Source: Parendozoicomonas sp. Alg238-R29
GTDB taxonomy: Bacteria > Pseudomonadota > Gammaproteobacteria > Pseudomonadales > Endozoicomonadaceae
Assembly: GCF_947331445.1 (NCBI RefSeq)
Contig: NZ_CAMZOG010000002.1
Span: forward strand, 1 to 64,000
Direction: 5' to 3'
DNA: 64,000 nt
Numbering within the stretch: the stretch's first letter is position 1; every line of letters begins with the position of its first letter. Below are positions 44,931 through 53,559 of this stretch, one piece after another. The notes under the pieces were generated by a model. That model saw only the letters and a program-made list of their open reading frames with translations. It did not search any database and had not been told where the DNA came from. Both the position numbers and the translations under genes were made by a program.

Positions 44931-45812
44931 TTAGTCTTTTTCTGATAGTTCCAGGCGAGCCAAAAGGGAAGACGTATCCCAGCGTCGTCCACCAGCTTTT
45001 TGCACTTCACCATAAAACTGGTCAACTGCTGCAGTTACCGGAAGGCTAGCGCCATTTTTACGCGCCTCATCCAGACAAATACCCAAGTCTTTGCGCATCC
45101 AGTCCACAGCAAAACCATGATCATATTCTCCTGCCACCATGGTTTTGTAGCGGTTCTCCATTTGCCAGGATTGAGCCGCGCCTTTGGAAATCACGCCGAT
45201 CACGTCTTCAACATTCAACCCCGCGTGCTTGGCAAAGTGAATACCTTCCGAGAGCCCCTGTACCAGACCGGCAATACAGATTTGGTTAACCATTTTGGTC
45301 AGCTGACCGGAACCACTTCCACCTAACAGCTTGATCTGCCGGGCATAAACATTCATCACTGGTTCAGCACGATCATAAGCCGGTTGATCTCCACCAACCA
45401 TTACTGTCAGCACCCCATTCTCTGCACCGGCCTGACCACCAGAAACAGGAGCATCGAGAAAACCGATTCCCTTTTCTGCCGCTACAGCATGCAACTCACG
45501 GGTCACTTCTGCAGAAACTGTGGTGTGATCCACAAATACAGCCCCCTCAGCCATACCGGAAAACGCGCCATTATCGCCAAGACATACCTGATGCAGGTCA
45601 TCGTCATTGCCTACGCAGGACATTACAAAATCAGCCCCCTTAGCGGCTTCCGCAGGGGTTTCCCGATAGGTGCCGCCATACTGCTCAACCCACGCCTGAG
45701 CTTTTGCTGTTGTCCGGTTGTAAACCGTTACCTCATAACCCGCGCTCAGCAAGTGGCCAGCCATGGGGTAACCCATAACGCCCAGACCGAGAAATGCGAC
45801 ACGTATTGCCAT
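44931..45812 (-). CDS. NAD(P)-dependent beta-hydroxyacid dehydrogenase
   Basis: Family of 3-hydroxyisobutyrate dehydrogenase, tartronate-semialdehyde reductase and related enzymes. It has the Rossmann motif FLGLGVMGYPMAGHL at the start, the substrate motif DAPVSGGQAGAENGVL near 120, and the catalytic lysine in SGQLTKMVNQ near 170. Length (293 aa) is typical. ATG 45812 has AGAGGG upstream and matches relatives; an in-frame start at 45830 is less likely. The exact hydroxyacid cannot be deduced. Confidence 0.9.
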   Translation of the reverse strand: MAIRVAFLGLGVMGYPMAGHLLSAGYEVTVYNRTTAKAQAWVEQYGGTYRETPAEAAKGADFVMSCVGNDDDLHQVCLGDNGAFSGMAEGAVFVDHTTVSAEVTRELHAVAAEKGIGFLDAPVSGGQAGAENGVLTVMVGGDQPAYDRAEPVMNVYARQIKLLGGSGSGQLTKMVNQICIAGLVQGLSEGIHFAKHAGLNVEDVIGVISKGAAQSWQMENRYKTMVAGEYDHGFAVDWMRKDLGICLDEARKNGASLPVTAAVDQFYGEVQKAGGRRWDTSSLLARLELSEKD

Positions 45813-45851
45813 AAAAATGCCCTCTGTCACTGAACAGTATCAATACAAATA

Positions 45852-46568
45852 TTATGAAGAGCTGTTTGAGCATTGTGCCCGATAAACTTCCAATCGCGCC
45901 AGAGCATCACTTTCCAAACAAACAGTTGATTGCCGCGCTGACAGATAACGATCATTAAAAACATCGAAGTAATCGTTTACCAGCCCGGCCGCTTTGTGCT
46001 CTTCCAACCACGCCAGACATTCCGCCCCAACTTCCGCCGTGCACAGATGATTATCTTTCTGTGCTCGCCTTAACCTGTAACGCGATGGTGAAGACGGTGT
46101 AATTCCGAGCACTGGCAAAGTATGCAGATAGGAACTGTGGTTATACATTTTCCTTGATTGCTGCCAGGTTGAGTCCAGCAATATGAATACCGGCTCCCGC
46201 CCTTTTCTCTGCTGCTCTTTAACTTCCGAGGCACTGGCTACCGGATTATGGGGAGCTAATGATTGTGGATAAACCAAAATCGGATAACGGTCTGACCTTG
46301 CCAACAGGTGCAACAGCCGGAAATCTGGCTCTTTCCTTTGCCAGATCGTTCGTCCACCACCAACACTGGATAATAATAAGCGCCCGGTATTAGTGGGTTT
46401 GTACTGCTCGTTGTAGTGCATCAGTAGCCAGAAGTTGGCACTAACATTAACTTTTGGAGTTATATCGCAGATACAAGCCATTATTGGCATCTGGCAGGTT
46501 TCACAACGGTTAACCTTCGCCCCTTTCGCCATAAAGGTACGTCTGTGGGGGAATGTATTTTCTGTCAT
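45852..46568 (-). CDS. tapT: DTW-domain tRNA acp3U47 methyltransferase-like enzyme
   Basis: Family of E. coli TapT (YfiP), which adds a 3-amino-3-carboxypropyl group from SAM to uridine 47 of tRNA. Cysteines in CETCQMPIMACICD (N-terminal, zinc-binding type) and the DTW-type motif LLDSTWQQSRKM near 130 are present, followed by RYRLRRAQKDNHLCTAE near 165. The length of 238 aa (or 226 from an internal ATG) is normal. It lies 16 bases downstream of mltC on the same strand. Confidence 0.87.
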   Translation of the reverse strand: MTENTFPHRRTFMAKGAKVNRCETCQMPIMACICDITPKVNVSANFWLLMHYNEQYKPTNTGRLLLSSVGGGRTIWQRKEPDFRLLHLLARSDRYPILVYPQSLAPHNPVASASEVKEQQRKGREPVFILLDSTWQQSRKMYNHSSYLHTLPVLGITPSSPSRYRLRRAQKDNHLCTAEVGAECLAWLEEHKAAGLVNDYFDVFNDRYLSARQSTVCLESDALARLEVYRAQCSNSSS

Positions 46569-46584
46569 ATCACAATCTAAAAAT

Positions 46585-47730
46585 TCAAATCTTTCCCTGA
46601 TGGAAATCTTTCTCAGCTTTGGTCACCTTCTCAAGATAACGGCGTGATTCCTGACGGGGATGACGCTTGGTCAGCGCCCAATACACTTGGGATGGCTGAA
46701 GATCATTAATCTTCTGTATAGCTTTCTTGCGGTTTCTGTCGAATGTTTTCAACACATTACCAGCACCACCGTTATAAGCGGAAATTATTGCATAGCGTCT
46801 TGATAATGGATCACGAATATCTTTCAGATACGTGTTATCAAGAATATGAAGGTAAGCGGTACCAGCATCAATATTATTCCAGGGCTGGAACAAGTATTTA
46901 CGGCTAGGCTGCCCTCTTCGTTTTTTTATTCGCTGGAAAACATCTCGCCCGGCTGTTGAAGGCACCACCTGCATCAATCCGTATGCATTCGCCCAGCTCA
47001 CCGCAAAAGGGTTAAAGCTGCTTTCGGTTCGCATAATCGCATAGATCAAGCTTTCATCAATACGGTATTTTTGTGAGTGAGCACGAACAATACCTGCATA
47101 TTGATACAGGCGCTTGGATTCATGATTCTTTACCAGCTCAAAATCCACGGCATACACCATGCCTTTACTGGTATTTCTTTGGGTCAGACGATCCTGAATT
47201 AAATAATCCGCATAACTTTTCGCCCGCCATTGCCAGCGAATAGGCTGACCATTGTTATCCAGAACCTGACCATAAAGGATAGGCTCCTTACCCAAAACCA
47301 CCTCTGTATCACTGAAAAGGTCCACCCGCCCAGGGTCATCAGGCGTCAGCAAAGTCATAACAATGGCGTGATTAAGATCACTTTTATCCAATGTTTCCAC
47401 ATGTACTCTGCCCTTTTCAAAATCCACCATAACCCGGGTGCGGTAACCATTGGAGTATTTCACATACTCCGTTCTGCCAGCGCTCTTGCTATCTCCCCAG
47501 TTCACTTCAGCTTCCTGGGCCAGCATACGAATCAATGCCTCGAATCCCAGTGCATCAACAGGTTCAGAAGCGGAATAATCATTTGTTTCATAAGAAACGT
47601 TCGAGTTTTGAGCAGCAGGTGACTCAGAGGAAAGAGCAGTCCGGTCATACACAACGGGTGGCTTGTGAGTGCATCCAGCAATCAGGGCAAATAATATAGT
47701 AAACGCAATACGATTTTTCAGGCAGAGCAT
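46585..47730 (-). CDS. mltC: Membrane-bound lytic murein transglycosylase C
   Basis: Lipoprotein that cleaves peptidoglycan glycan strands with formation of 1,6-anhydro ends. The lipobox is ALIAGC (about residue 20); the MltC-specific N domain spans 60-210; the SLT domain has the catalytic Glu in AIMRTESSFNPFAVSWANAY near 245 and NIDAGTAYLHIL and AYNGGAGNV further on. Length 381 aa. It probably forms a two-gene unit with tapT. Confidence 0.93.
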   Translation of the reverse strand: MLCLKNRIAFTILFALIAGCTHKPPVVYDRTALSSESPAAQNSNVSYETNDYSASEPVDALGFEALIRMLAQEAEVNWGDSKSAGRTEYVKYSNGYRTRVMVDFEKGRVHVETLDKSDLNHAIVMTLLTPDDPGRVDLFSDTEVVLGKEPILYGQVLDNNGQPIRWQWRAKSYADYLIQDRLTQRNTSKGMVYAVDFELVKNHESKRLYQYAGIVRAHSQKYRIDESLIYAIMRTESSFNPFAVSWANAYGLMQVVPSTAGRDVFQRIKKRRGQPSRKYLFQPWNNIDAGTAYLHILDNTYLKDIRDPLSRRYAIISAYNGGAGNVLKTFDRNRKKAIQKINDLQPSQVYWALTKRHPRQESRRYLEKVTKAEKDFHQGKI

Positions 47731-47848
47731 GCCAATTCAACTTCCCTGTTCATTCCGGCATAGACTACCAGAGACAATTAATTCTCGACACTCACCCCAT
47801 TCAGCCGGAGACTACTGTAATAGCAATAATAAAGACTGAGATTTATCG

Positions 47849-48817
47849 ATGATTACTCTGACAGTTTTTGGCGCAGGTTGTATCGGGTGTCACCTGGCTG
47901 GTGAATTACTGCGTTATGCCAACCCAGAACAGTTCACTCTCAACCTGATTGGCCGCCCAAACCTGAAAGAGGACACCAATAAATATGGCCTGACAATCAG
48001 CGACTACGCGGGCAACAATCATAACCTTTCGCCGAAATCATTCTCGGTTTCAACATCTCCGGAAACACTTCAAAACAGTGATATCATTTTTCTCTGCGTA
48101 AAAAGCGGGCAAACTGAAGAAGCGGCGAAACAGATTCTCACCTATAAACCAAATACGACTGTCATCAGTATGCAGAATGGCGTGCGCAATGCGAGCCGGC
48201 TGAGAAAGCTATTACCTAACGCAAACATAGTGGCAGGAATGGTTCCCTACAATGTAGTTGCCCTGCCAAACGCACGCTTTCACAAAGCAACAGAGGGACA
48301 TATTTACCTTGAGGAAAATGTTGCCCTCAATCCAATCAAAAACCTGCTTAAGCAAGCCTTCCAGCCTTGTTGGTTTTCTGACCTTGGATCCGTGCAATAC
48401 AGCAAGCTTTTGTTGAACCTTAATAACCCCATCAATGCGTTAAGTGATTTACCGCTAAAGCAAGAACTAGAAACCCGGAAATATCGTTTACAGCTTGCCG
48501 AATGTATTCGGGAAGGCCTGGAAGTTTATAAAGCTGCCGGAATCAATACCGTTAAAATTGGCAAAGTCCCTGTTAGCTGGCTGCCAATATTATTAAGCGC
48601 TCCAGACTTTCTGTTTAAAAAGCTGGCAAGCGCTATGTTAAAAATCGATCCGGAAGCACGCTCCAGTATGTGGCACGACCTGCAGAAAAAGCGCGTTACT
48701 GAAATTGATGACCTCAACGGTGAAATCATCAATCTGGGGCAAAAGCATAATATAACCACTCCGGCCAACAGCCGGATTTACCAACAGATTAAGCAGAGTG
48801 AGCAGCTGTTTCAGTGA
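47849..48817 (+). CDS. panE: 2-dehydropantoate 2-reductase
   Basis: Ketopantoate reductase family (pantothenate synthesis). The NADP-binding motif FGAGCIGCHLAGELL is at the N-terminus, the catalytic Lys in SKLLLNLNNPINALSDL near 190, and the late Glu-Asp-Asn-type motif in TEIDDLNGEI near 290. Length 322 aa is normal. Its 3' end overlaps the converging hypothetical gene by about 29 bases. Paralogues of this fold are common, so a different 2-keto acid substrate is possible. Confidence 0.85.
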   Translation: MITLTVFGAGCIGCHLAGELLRYANPEQFTLNLIGRPNLKEDTNKYGLTISDYAGNNHNLSPKSFSVSTSPETLQNSDIIFLCVKSGQTEEAAKQILTYKPNTTVISMQNGVRNASRLRKLLPNANIVAGMVPYNVVALPNARFHKATEGHIYLEENVALNPIKNLLKQAFQPCWFSDLGSVQYSKLLLNLNNPINALSDLPLKQELETRKYRLQLAECIREGLEVYKAAGINTVKIGKVPVSWLPILLSAPDFLFKKLASAMLKIDPEARSSMWHDLQKKRVTEIDDLNGEIINLGQKHNITTPANSRIYQQIKQSEQLFQ

Positions 48818-49529
48818 TTAATATATTCTGGTCGCCCAACTCGATCCGGGTGTCATCATTGACAAAGAACTTGCCAAGATACTCGCCAATCTTTGCTTTC
48901 TGATCACTGGAGACATGACGATAAGCGACAGAGGAAGCCTTGCGCAGAGTAGAACGGGCCGTGTGAATACTTTTCTCGGCGATCCGGCTGGCCATGGAGT
49001 CTAAGTTCAGCATCGCCAATGGCTGCTCAAGAACAGCGGTCAGCCAGGCATCCAGAAGTCTTCCCAGATGATGAGAAACTTCCTCCTGACTCAGGGTTTC
49101 TGCTTCAGACTTGGTTCGTTCAATCATTGCCAGCATACCAACGGCATGATCGTGCTCCATTGGAATAACAAGGCAAGTCTGACGCCCTTTCAGAGGATGA
49201 TCTAAAAGCCGGATAAAGCCTTTCATATACTCAGCAACCAGCAAATGATGTTCAAACGTCATCTGTCGAATCACTCGTTTGAGAATGGCGTGCGCTATTT
49301 TCAAAACAGCCTTCTCAGCCACACTGGCGATAGCATAAATTGAGCGCCCCAATCCTGCGTATTCAAGAATGTCCAGCACAACAATACTCAGAGATTCTTC
49401 AATAGCGAGTGTCATTACCGACAACAGGCGACGGGAATCGGCTCGGGTCTCTTCCTCAACCCGGTACAGATATTTCTGACAACGTGTTTCCAATTCCCTG
49501 GAGACAGGTATCACCAACATAACAGGCAT
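48789..49529 (-). CDS. Hypothetical helical protein
   Basis: A 246-aa, mostly helical soluble protein (start MPVMLVIPVSRELETRC). It has a mildly hydrophobic segment (LSIVVLDILEYAGLGRSIYA, about 47-66), no signal peptide and no motif I recognise. Its last 29 bases overlap the 3' end of panE on the opposite strand. Codon usage resembles neighbouring genes. Confidence 0.6.
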   Translation of the reverse strand: MPVMLVIPVSRELETRCQKYLYRVEEETRADSRRLLSVMTLAIEESLSIVVLDILEYAGLGRSIYAIASVAEKAVLKIAHAILKRVIRQMTFEHHLLVAEYMKGFIRLLDHPLKGRQTCLVIPMEHDHAVGMLAMIERTKSEAETLSQEEVSHHLGRLLDAWLTAVLEQPLAMLNLDSMASRIAEKSIHTARSTLRKASSVAYRHVSSDQKAKIGEYLGKFFVNDDTRIELGDQNILITETAAHSA

Positions 49530-49616
49530 GGCTTAACCTTTTTTGTTTATTTTTCTTTTTCCATTATCACTCTTCTCTGACCAAAAAAGAAAAGAAAAGA
49601 AATGCAAAGCTAGGGT

Positions 49617-49722
49617 CTGTTGAGGTTTTGGCTTCGAGCTCAGCGTTGCCGGAATGCTTCCTGCCTTTCAAAACGCTGCAACACAGCCATGGAAGCCCTC
49701 GGGAATGCCCTTCGGGTGGCTA
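49617..49722 (-). repeat. Dispersed repeat, copy A
   Basis: The minus strand reads GCCACCCGAAGGGCATTCCC... through TTGAAAGGCAGGAAGCATTC, closely similar to 52184-52300 (copy B, inside the MITE) and partly to 57290-57385 (copy C). About 100 bases long and non-coding. Confidence 0.75.
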
Positions 49723-49789
49723 TAAAAGCAGAACATCAGGCACGACATTCCGCTTCAGGAGGGAGATAGCTATTTATTAAGGCAGGCTT

Positions 49790-50248
49790 CTACCAATCAT
49801 TCTGAGTACTTTCGAGAGCTGTGCGGATCGCATCCATATCAAAACCGCGATACTGCAAATAACGCATTTGCTTGGCTCGATCCCGGTTATCCATTGGCGC
49901 ACCATCACCAAACTTACGTCTACGGCTCTCCTGAGCCAGCTTGCACCAGTCTGTTTCTGACTCTTCCAAAGCCACTTGAATAATTTCGCTCTCGGCACCT
50001 TTCTGCTGCAGTTCCTGCCGAATACGAACAGGACCATAACCTTTACCGATACGCGAACGAATGAAGCTCTCTACAAATCGTTCATCAGAGAGCAGGTTAT
50101 TCTCTTCAAGCTGATTCAGAACACTCTCAAGGTCTTCAGCACTTTCGGCTCGTATCCGAAGTTTCCCAGAAAGCTCCTTGCGGGAATGCTCGCGGCGCGA
50201 CAGCAAATCCATGGCTGCGCGCCTCAGTAGTGTTTGCTCTTCAGACAT
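49790..50248 (-). CDS. recX: RecX regulatory protein
   Basis: A 152-aa modulator that caps or inhibits RecA filaments. The start MSEEQTLLRRAAMDLLSRRE and the LLSDERFVESFIRSR and GYGPVRIRQELQQKG motifs are diagnostic. It begins one base after the recA stop, so both are co-transcribed. Confidence 0.93.
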   Translation of the reverse strand: MSEEQTLLRRAAMDLLSRREHSRKELSGKLRIRAESAEDLESVLNQLEENNLLSDERFVESFIRSRIGKGYGPVRIRQELQQKGAESEIIQVALEESETDWCKLAQESRRRKFGDGAPMDNRDRAKQMRYLQYRGFDMDAIRTALESTQNDW

Positions 50249-50249
50249 A

Positions 50250-51299
50250 TCAGGCTGGAGTCAGCTGTTCTTTTTTCTTGCTCTTATCGCTGGTTTCACC
50301 TTTTTCAGATTCAAGGTTCAACAGCTGCCGACGAATTTCACCTTCAATCTCCTGAGCGATAGCTGCATTATCTGTCAGGTATTGAGCAGCATTAGCCTTA
50401 CCCTGGCCGATTTTACTGCCCTTGTAGGAGTACCAGGCACCCGCTTTTTCAACCAGTTTCAGTTTCACACCCAGGTCGATAACTTCACCCATATGGTAAA
50501 TACCCTGACCATAGAGAATTTGAAATTCAGCCTGTTTAAAGGGCGGTGCCACCTTATTCTTCACCACCTTCACACGGGTTTCGTTACCGATCACTTCATC
50601 ACCCTGCTTCACTGCACCGGTGCGACGGATATCCAGACGCACGGAGGAGTAGAACTTCAGAGCGTTACCACCGGTAGTGGTTTCAGGATTACCAAACATA
50701 ACCCCAATTTTCATACGAATCTGGTTGATGAAGATCACCAGACAGTTGGCCTGTTTGATAGAACCGGTCAGTTTACGCAGAGCCTGACTCATCAAACGCG
50801 CCTGCAAACCGACATGGGAGTCTCCCATATCGCCTTCAATTTCAGCCTTGGGAACAAGAGCGGCTACGGAGTCAACGATAATCACATCAACAGCATTGGA
50901 ACGCACCAGCATATCGGTGATCTCCAGGGCCTGTTCCCCCGTATCCGGCTGGGAAACATACAGGTCGTCAACATTCACGCCGAGTTTGTCAGCGTAATCA
51001 GGATCAAGAGCGTGTTCGGCATCGACAAAAGCACACGTGTGGCCAGTCTTCTGAGCTTCAGCAATCAAGCTGAGAGTCATGGTTGTTTTACCAGAGGATT
51101 CCGGTCCGTAAATTTCAACAACACGGCCTTTAGGCAATCCGCCAATACCCAAAGCGATATCCAGCTGCAGGGAACCGGTAGAAATGGCTGGAATAGCTTC
51201 CCGCTTCTGATCGCCCATGCGCATAACAGCGCCTTTACCAAACTGGCGCTCAATCTGGCCAAGCGCAGCACTCAGCGCTTTTTTCTTGTTGTCATCCAT
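50250..51299 (-). CDS. recA: Recombinase RecA
   Basis: Strand-exchange and LexA-coprotease protein, 349 aa. It has the Walker [13 protein letters not shown] near 68, the Walker B region [15 protein letters not shown] near 140, and the loop L2 [20 protein letters not shown] near 195-214. A LexA box lies about 140 bases upstream. It forms the SOS-induced unit recA-recX. Confidence 0.98.
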   Translation of the reverse strand: MDDNKKKALSAALGQIERQFGKGAVMRMGDQKREAIPAISTGSLQLDIALGIGGLPKGRVVEIYGPESSGKTTMTLSLIAEAQKTGHTCAFVDAEHALDPDYADKLGVNVDDLYVSQPDTGEQALEITDMLVRSNAVDVIIVDSVAALVPKAEIEGDMGDSHVGLQARLMSQALRKLTGSIKQANCLVIFINQIRMKIGVMFGNPETTTGGNALKFYSSVRLDIRRTGAVKQGDEVIGNETRVKVVKNKVAPPFKQAEFQILYGQGIYHMGEVIDLGVKLKLVEKAGAWYSYKGSKIGQGKANAAQYLTDNAAIAQEIEGEIRRQLLNLESEKGETSDKSKKKEQLTPA

Positions 51300-51437
51300 T
51301 CTCTCACCTCACTCGCAATTGTCCCGGTTGCTTTCCGCTAATCAAACATCTTCGTCAGCCACATTCGGATAGTATCACTGACTTGGAAACTCACCTGAGA
51401 AGTTGTCGGTTTAAATACTGTATGAACAAACACAAAA

Positions 51438-51457
51438 TACTGTATACATAAACAGTA
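51438..51457. promoter_or_regulatory. LexA (SOS) box of recA
   Basis: TACTGTATACATAAACAGTA: CTG-N10-CAG with near-perfect dyad symmetry, about 140 bases upstream of the recA ATG and close to typical SOS boxes. Confidence 0.9.
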
Positions 51458-51525
51458 TTAAAACACACCTTTTGAAAAACGCATAGTTTTATCCAATTTC
51501 CAGAAAAGGAAAGTGAATTAAGTGG

Positions 51526-52023
51526 TTACTTATTGAGCTGACACTGTTTCATTAAGCCTTTAATTGCTGTATCAACGGTCTGATTCCTTACCGCTTCACG
51601 GTCTCCCGAAAACAGAAATTGTTTTGCATAAGGCTCTAACCCTTCTCTTCCCCAGGCTATCCAGACAGTACCTACGGGCTTTTCTTCAGAGCCACCATCA
51701 GGTCCAGCCACACCACTGACAGCAACCGATAGAGTTCCATCACTATGGCTTAGTGCTCCGCTGGCCATCGCCAGCACCACTTGTTCACTGACAGCGCCAA
51801 CCCGCTCAAACAAATCATTCGGCACCCCAAGAAAACGGTGCTTTGCCCTGTTTGTATAGGTAATAAAGCCACCTTCACACCATTGAGAACTGCCTGGGAT
51901 ATCTGTAAGAGTTTTCATAATGCCGCCCCCAGTACAGGACTCGGCGGTAATCACTTTCTGGCCTGATTTGAGAAAGACTTCCCCAGCTTGAACTGCCAGA
52001 GCTTGAAGCGTTGCGTCTGCCAC
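51526..52023 (-). CDS. pncC: Nicotinamide-nucleotide amidase (CinA C-terminal domain)
   Basis: Stand-alone CinA-C domain, 165 aa, which deamidates NMN to nicotinate mononucleotide in NAD recycling. TAESCTGGGIMKTLTDIPG (about 25-43) holds the catalytic Ser region, and AVSGVAGPDGGSEEKPVGTV (about 108-127) is the second signature. The placement directly upstream of recA is common in gammaproteobacteria. Confidence 0.93.
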   Translation of the reverse strand: MADATLQALAVQAGEVFLKSGQKVITAESCTGGGIMKTLTDIPGSSQWCEGGFITYTNRAKHRFLGVPNDLFERVGAVSEQVVLAMASGALSHSDGTLSVAVSGVAGPDGGSEEKPVGTVWIAWGREGLEPYAKQFLFSGDREAVRNQTVDTAIKGLMKQCQLNK

Positions 52024-52058
52024 TATCGTATTCCCAGAAATTGGCGTTCAAAAGATTA

Positions 52059-52340
52059 GGGGGCGTTCTCAATTAAGCATACGACGCAGTGGCGCTGAAA
52101 GCCGCCAAGCGTTAGAAAGGCTTGTGAAAATCGCAGTTATTCCACATTGAACAAGCCTGACGCAGCGGATGGCGGCTTTCAGCGCCACCCGAAGGGCATT
52201 GCCGAGAGCCTCTATGGCTGCGTTGCAGCATTTTGAAAGGCAACAAGCATTCCGGCAATGCTGCGCCCTATAGTGCCTCTGGGTATGCCCATAGGGACTC
52301 TCGACAATGCTGAGTTCGATGCTTAATTGAGAACGTCCCC
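52059..52340. mobile_element. MITE with 22-bp terminal inverted repeats and TA target duplication
   Basis: The left end GGGGGCGTTCTCAATTAAGC and the right end (complement GGGGACGTTCTCAATTAAGC) match at all but one base and extend two bases further. TA occurs on both sides (52057-58, 52341-42), as for IS630/mariner-type transposition. Inside, an 18-bp inverted pair begins at 52089 (GTGGCGCTGAAAGCCGCC) and at 52171. No ORF of transposase type. Confidence 0.85.
52184..52300 (+). repeat. Dispersed repeat, copy B (inside the MITE)
   Basis: GCCACCCGAAGGGCATTGCC ... TTGAAAGGCAACAAGCATTC; the same repeat as copy A in the opposite orientation. Its presence inside the MITE suggests related elements of different ages. 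Confidence 0.75.
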
Positions 52341-52512
52341 TAGCTGTTCCAGAATCAGTAACATTGCCCGTTCTCTTAAATTCTCGCAACAGGGAGAAGG
52401 GTAAACAGAGATGAGCAGTCCCCTTCGGCGTAATATTTACTACTTTTCACTCAGGTTCATAAAGGGGAAAATATCAGGAGGCAAAGAGTAATAACTTCTG
52501 CTGAATGCAACA

Positions 52513-52534
52513 AGGCCTGCAAAAGTGCAGGCCT
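52513..52534 (-). terminator. Hairpin after 52559-53446
   Basis: AGGCCTGCA-aaag-TGCAGGCCT: a perfect 9-bp stem immediately downstream of the leftward gene, with only a short T-run. Confidence 0.65.
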
Positions 52535-52558
52535 CATTTAAGTGTTGCTAAGGGGGGG

Positions 52559-53446
52559 TCACCCTTGGCTGTCGTGCTGCCAAACAATACCCAGAGCTTT
52601 TTCATCAATAACATTGCGCCATGGAAACTCCTGATCCTGTTGCATTTCATAGAGATGCTGAATCATCACCTGCAGGCCAGTACGCATTCCACCATCAATT
52701 CCGCTATCGCAGCGGAAGAAATCTTCGCCAAGCTGGTAACCTTCTTTCCAGAAAGGAATCGCATCCTCCACTCGTCTCACCAACTGGTGCACTGCCTTAG
52801 CCTCATCCCTGTCCCGAAGACGGGTTTCCAGTGTACGCAGATATGCAAGCATCACCCGAGGGTCACGGGCGCAACGCTTTTCCACCCATTCAATTGTTCT
52901 TGAACGGCACTCCAGCATGCGGGCTGCAGTGATCTGCTCACTGGAGAAAAGTCCGGAATTCCAGAAATCACACAACGTGACCGGAAGAATCGCTGGTTCA
53001 CCAGGCACTCCCCGCAAAGTCAGATTAAGAATATCTTCAACCAAGTCGCGGGATAGGGTATCAACCCGCCAGAGCGCTTCCTGACAAAGCTCGTCAACTG
53101 ACAGGTTCACCAGCGACTGAGCCTGCTCAATTTGCCAGTGCCTAACCTTATTAAACACACTCCCCGTTCTGCTAAACCCTTTCTTCGAGTGATACTGAAG
53201 CAAACCAGTAGCCATCAAAGCCAAATCAGCACGAATTTCCGCCTCTCGCAGTGAGCACTCGTCAGCGGTTTGGATAAGCCGTAAACGCTCATGCACCAGC
53301 CCGTGCTCAAGACTTGCCATAATTCGCCGTGTCTGCCACCGGTTGGACAGGCTTTCCAGCGGAAGGATATTCCCGGAGAAACCTGCGGCGAACGAATAAT
53401 ATCCGGGATTTAAGCCTGCGGCGTTCCCCAGTCTCTCCATGACCAT
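52559..53446 (-). CDS. Hypothetical soluble protein
   Basis: A 295-aa, strongly helical protein with many Arg/Glu residues (LRTLETRLRDRDEAKAVHQL, about 216-235) and no signal or membrane segment. The Leu/Arg pattern could be an all-helical bundle. I see no catalytic motif and do not recognise the family. ATG 53446 follows a weak ribosome site. It is followed by a perfect hairpin. Confidence 0.6.
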   Translation of the reverse strand: MVMERLGNAAGLNPGYYSFAAGFSGNILPLESLSNRWQTRRIMASLEHGLVHERLRLIQTADECSLREAEIRADLALMATGLLQYHSKKGFSRTGSVFNKVRHWQIEQAQSLVNLSVDELCQEALWRVDTLSRDLVEDILNLTLRGVPGEPAILPVTLCDFWNSGLFSSEQITAARMLECRSRTIEWVEKRCARDPRVMLAYLRTLETRLRDRDEAKAVHQLVRRVEDAIPFWKEGYQLGEDFFRCDSGIDGGMRTGLQVMIQHLYEMQQDQEFPWRNVIDEKALGIVWQHDSQG

Positions 53447-53559
53447 GCACTCCCTGCAGCAGTAAGAATCAAAGAAATTGAATTCCGTTTCGGTAGAAAG
53501 TTATCGGCTTCCCGGAAAGATTCTTGTCAGGAGAATGGGGAATTTTTCAGAAACTGCGT

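Noticed and set aside
50178-51341. 387-codon + strand frame across recA
   Set aside because: Antisense shadow of recA; recA itself is complete and conserved.
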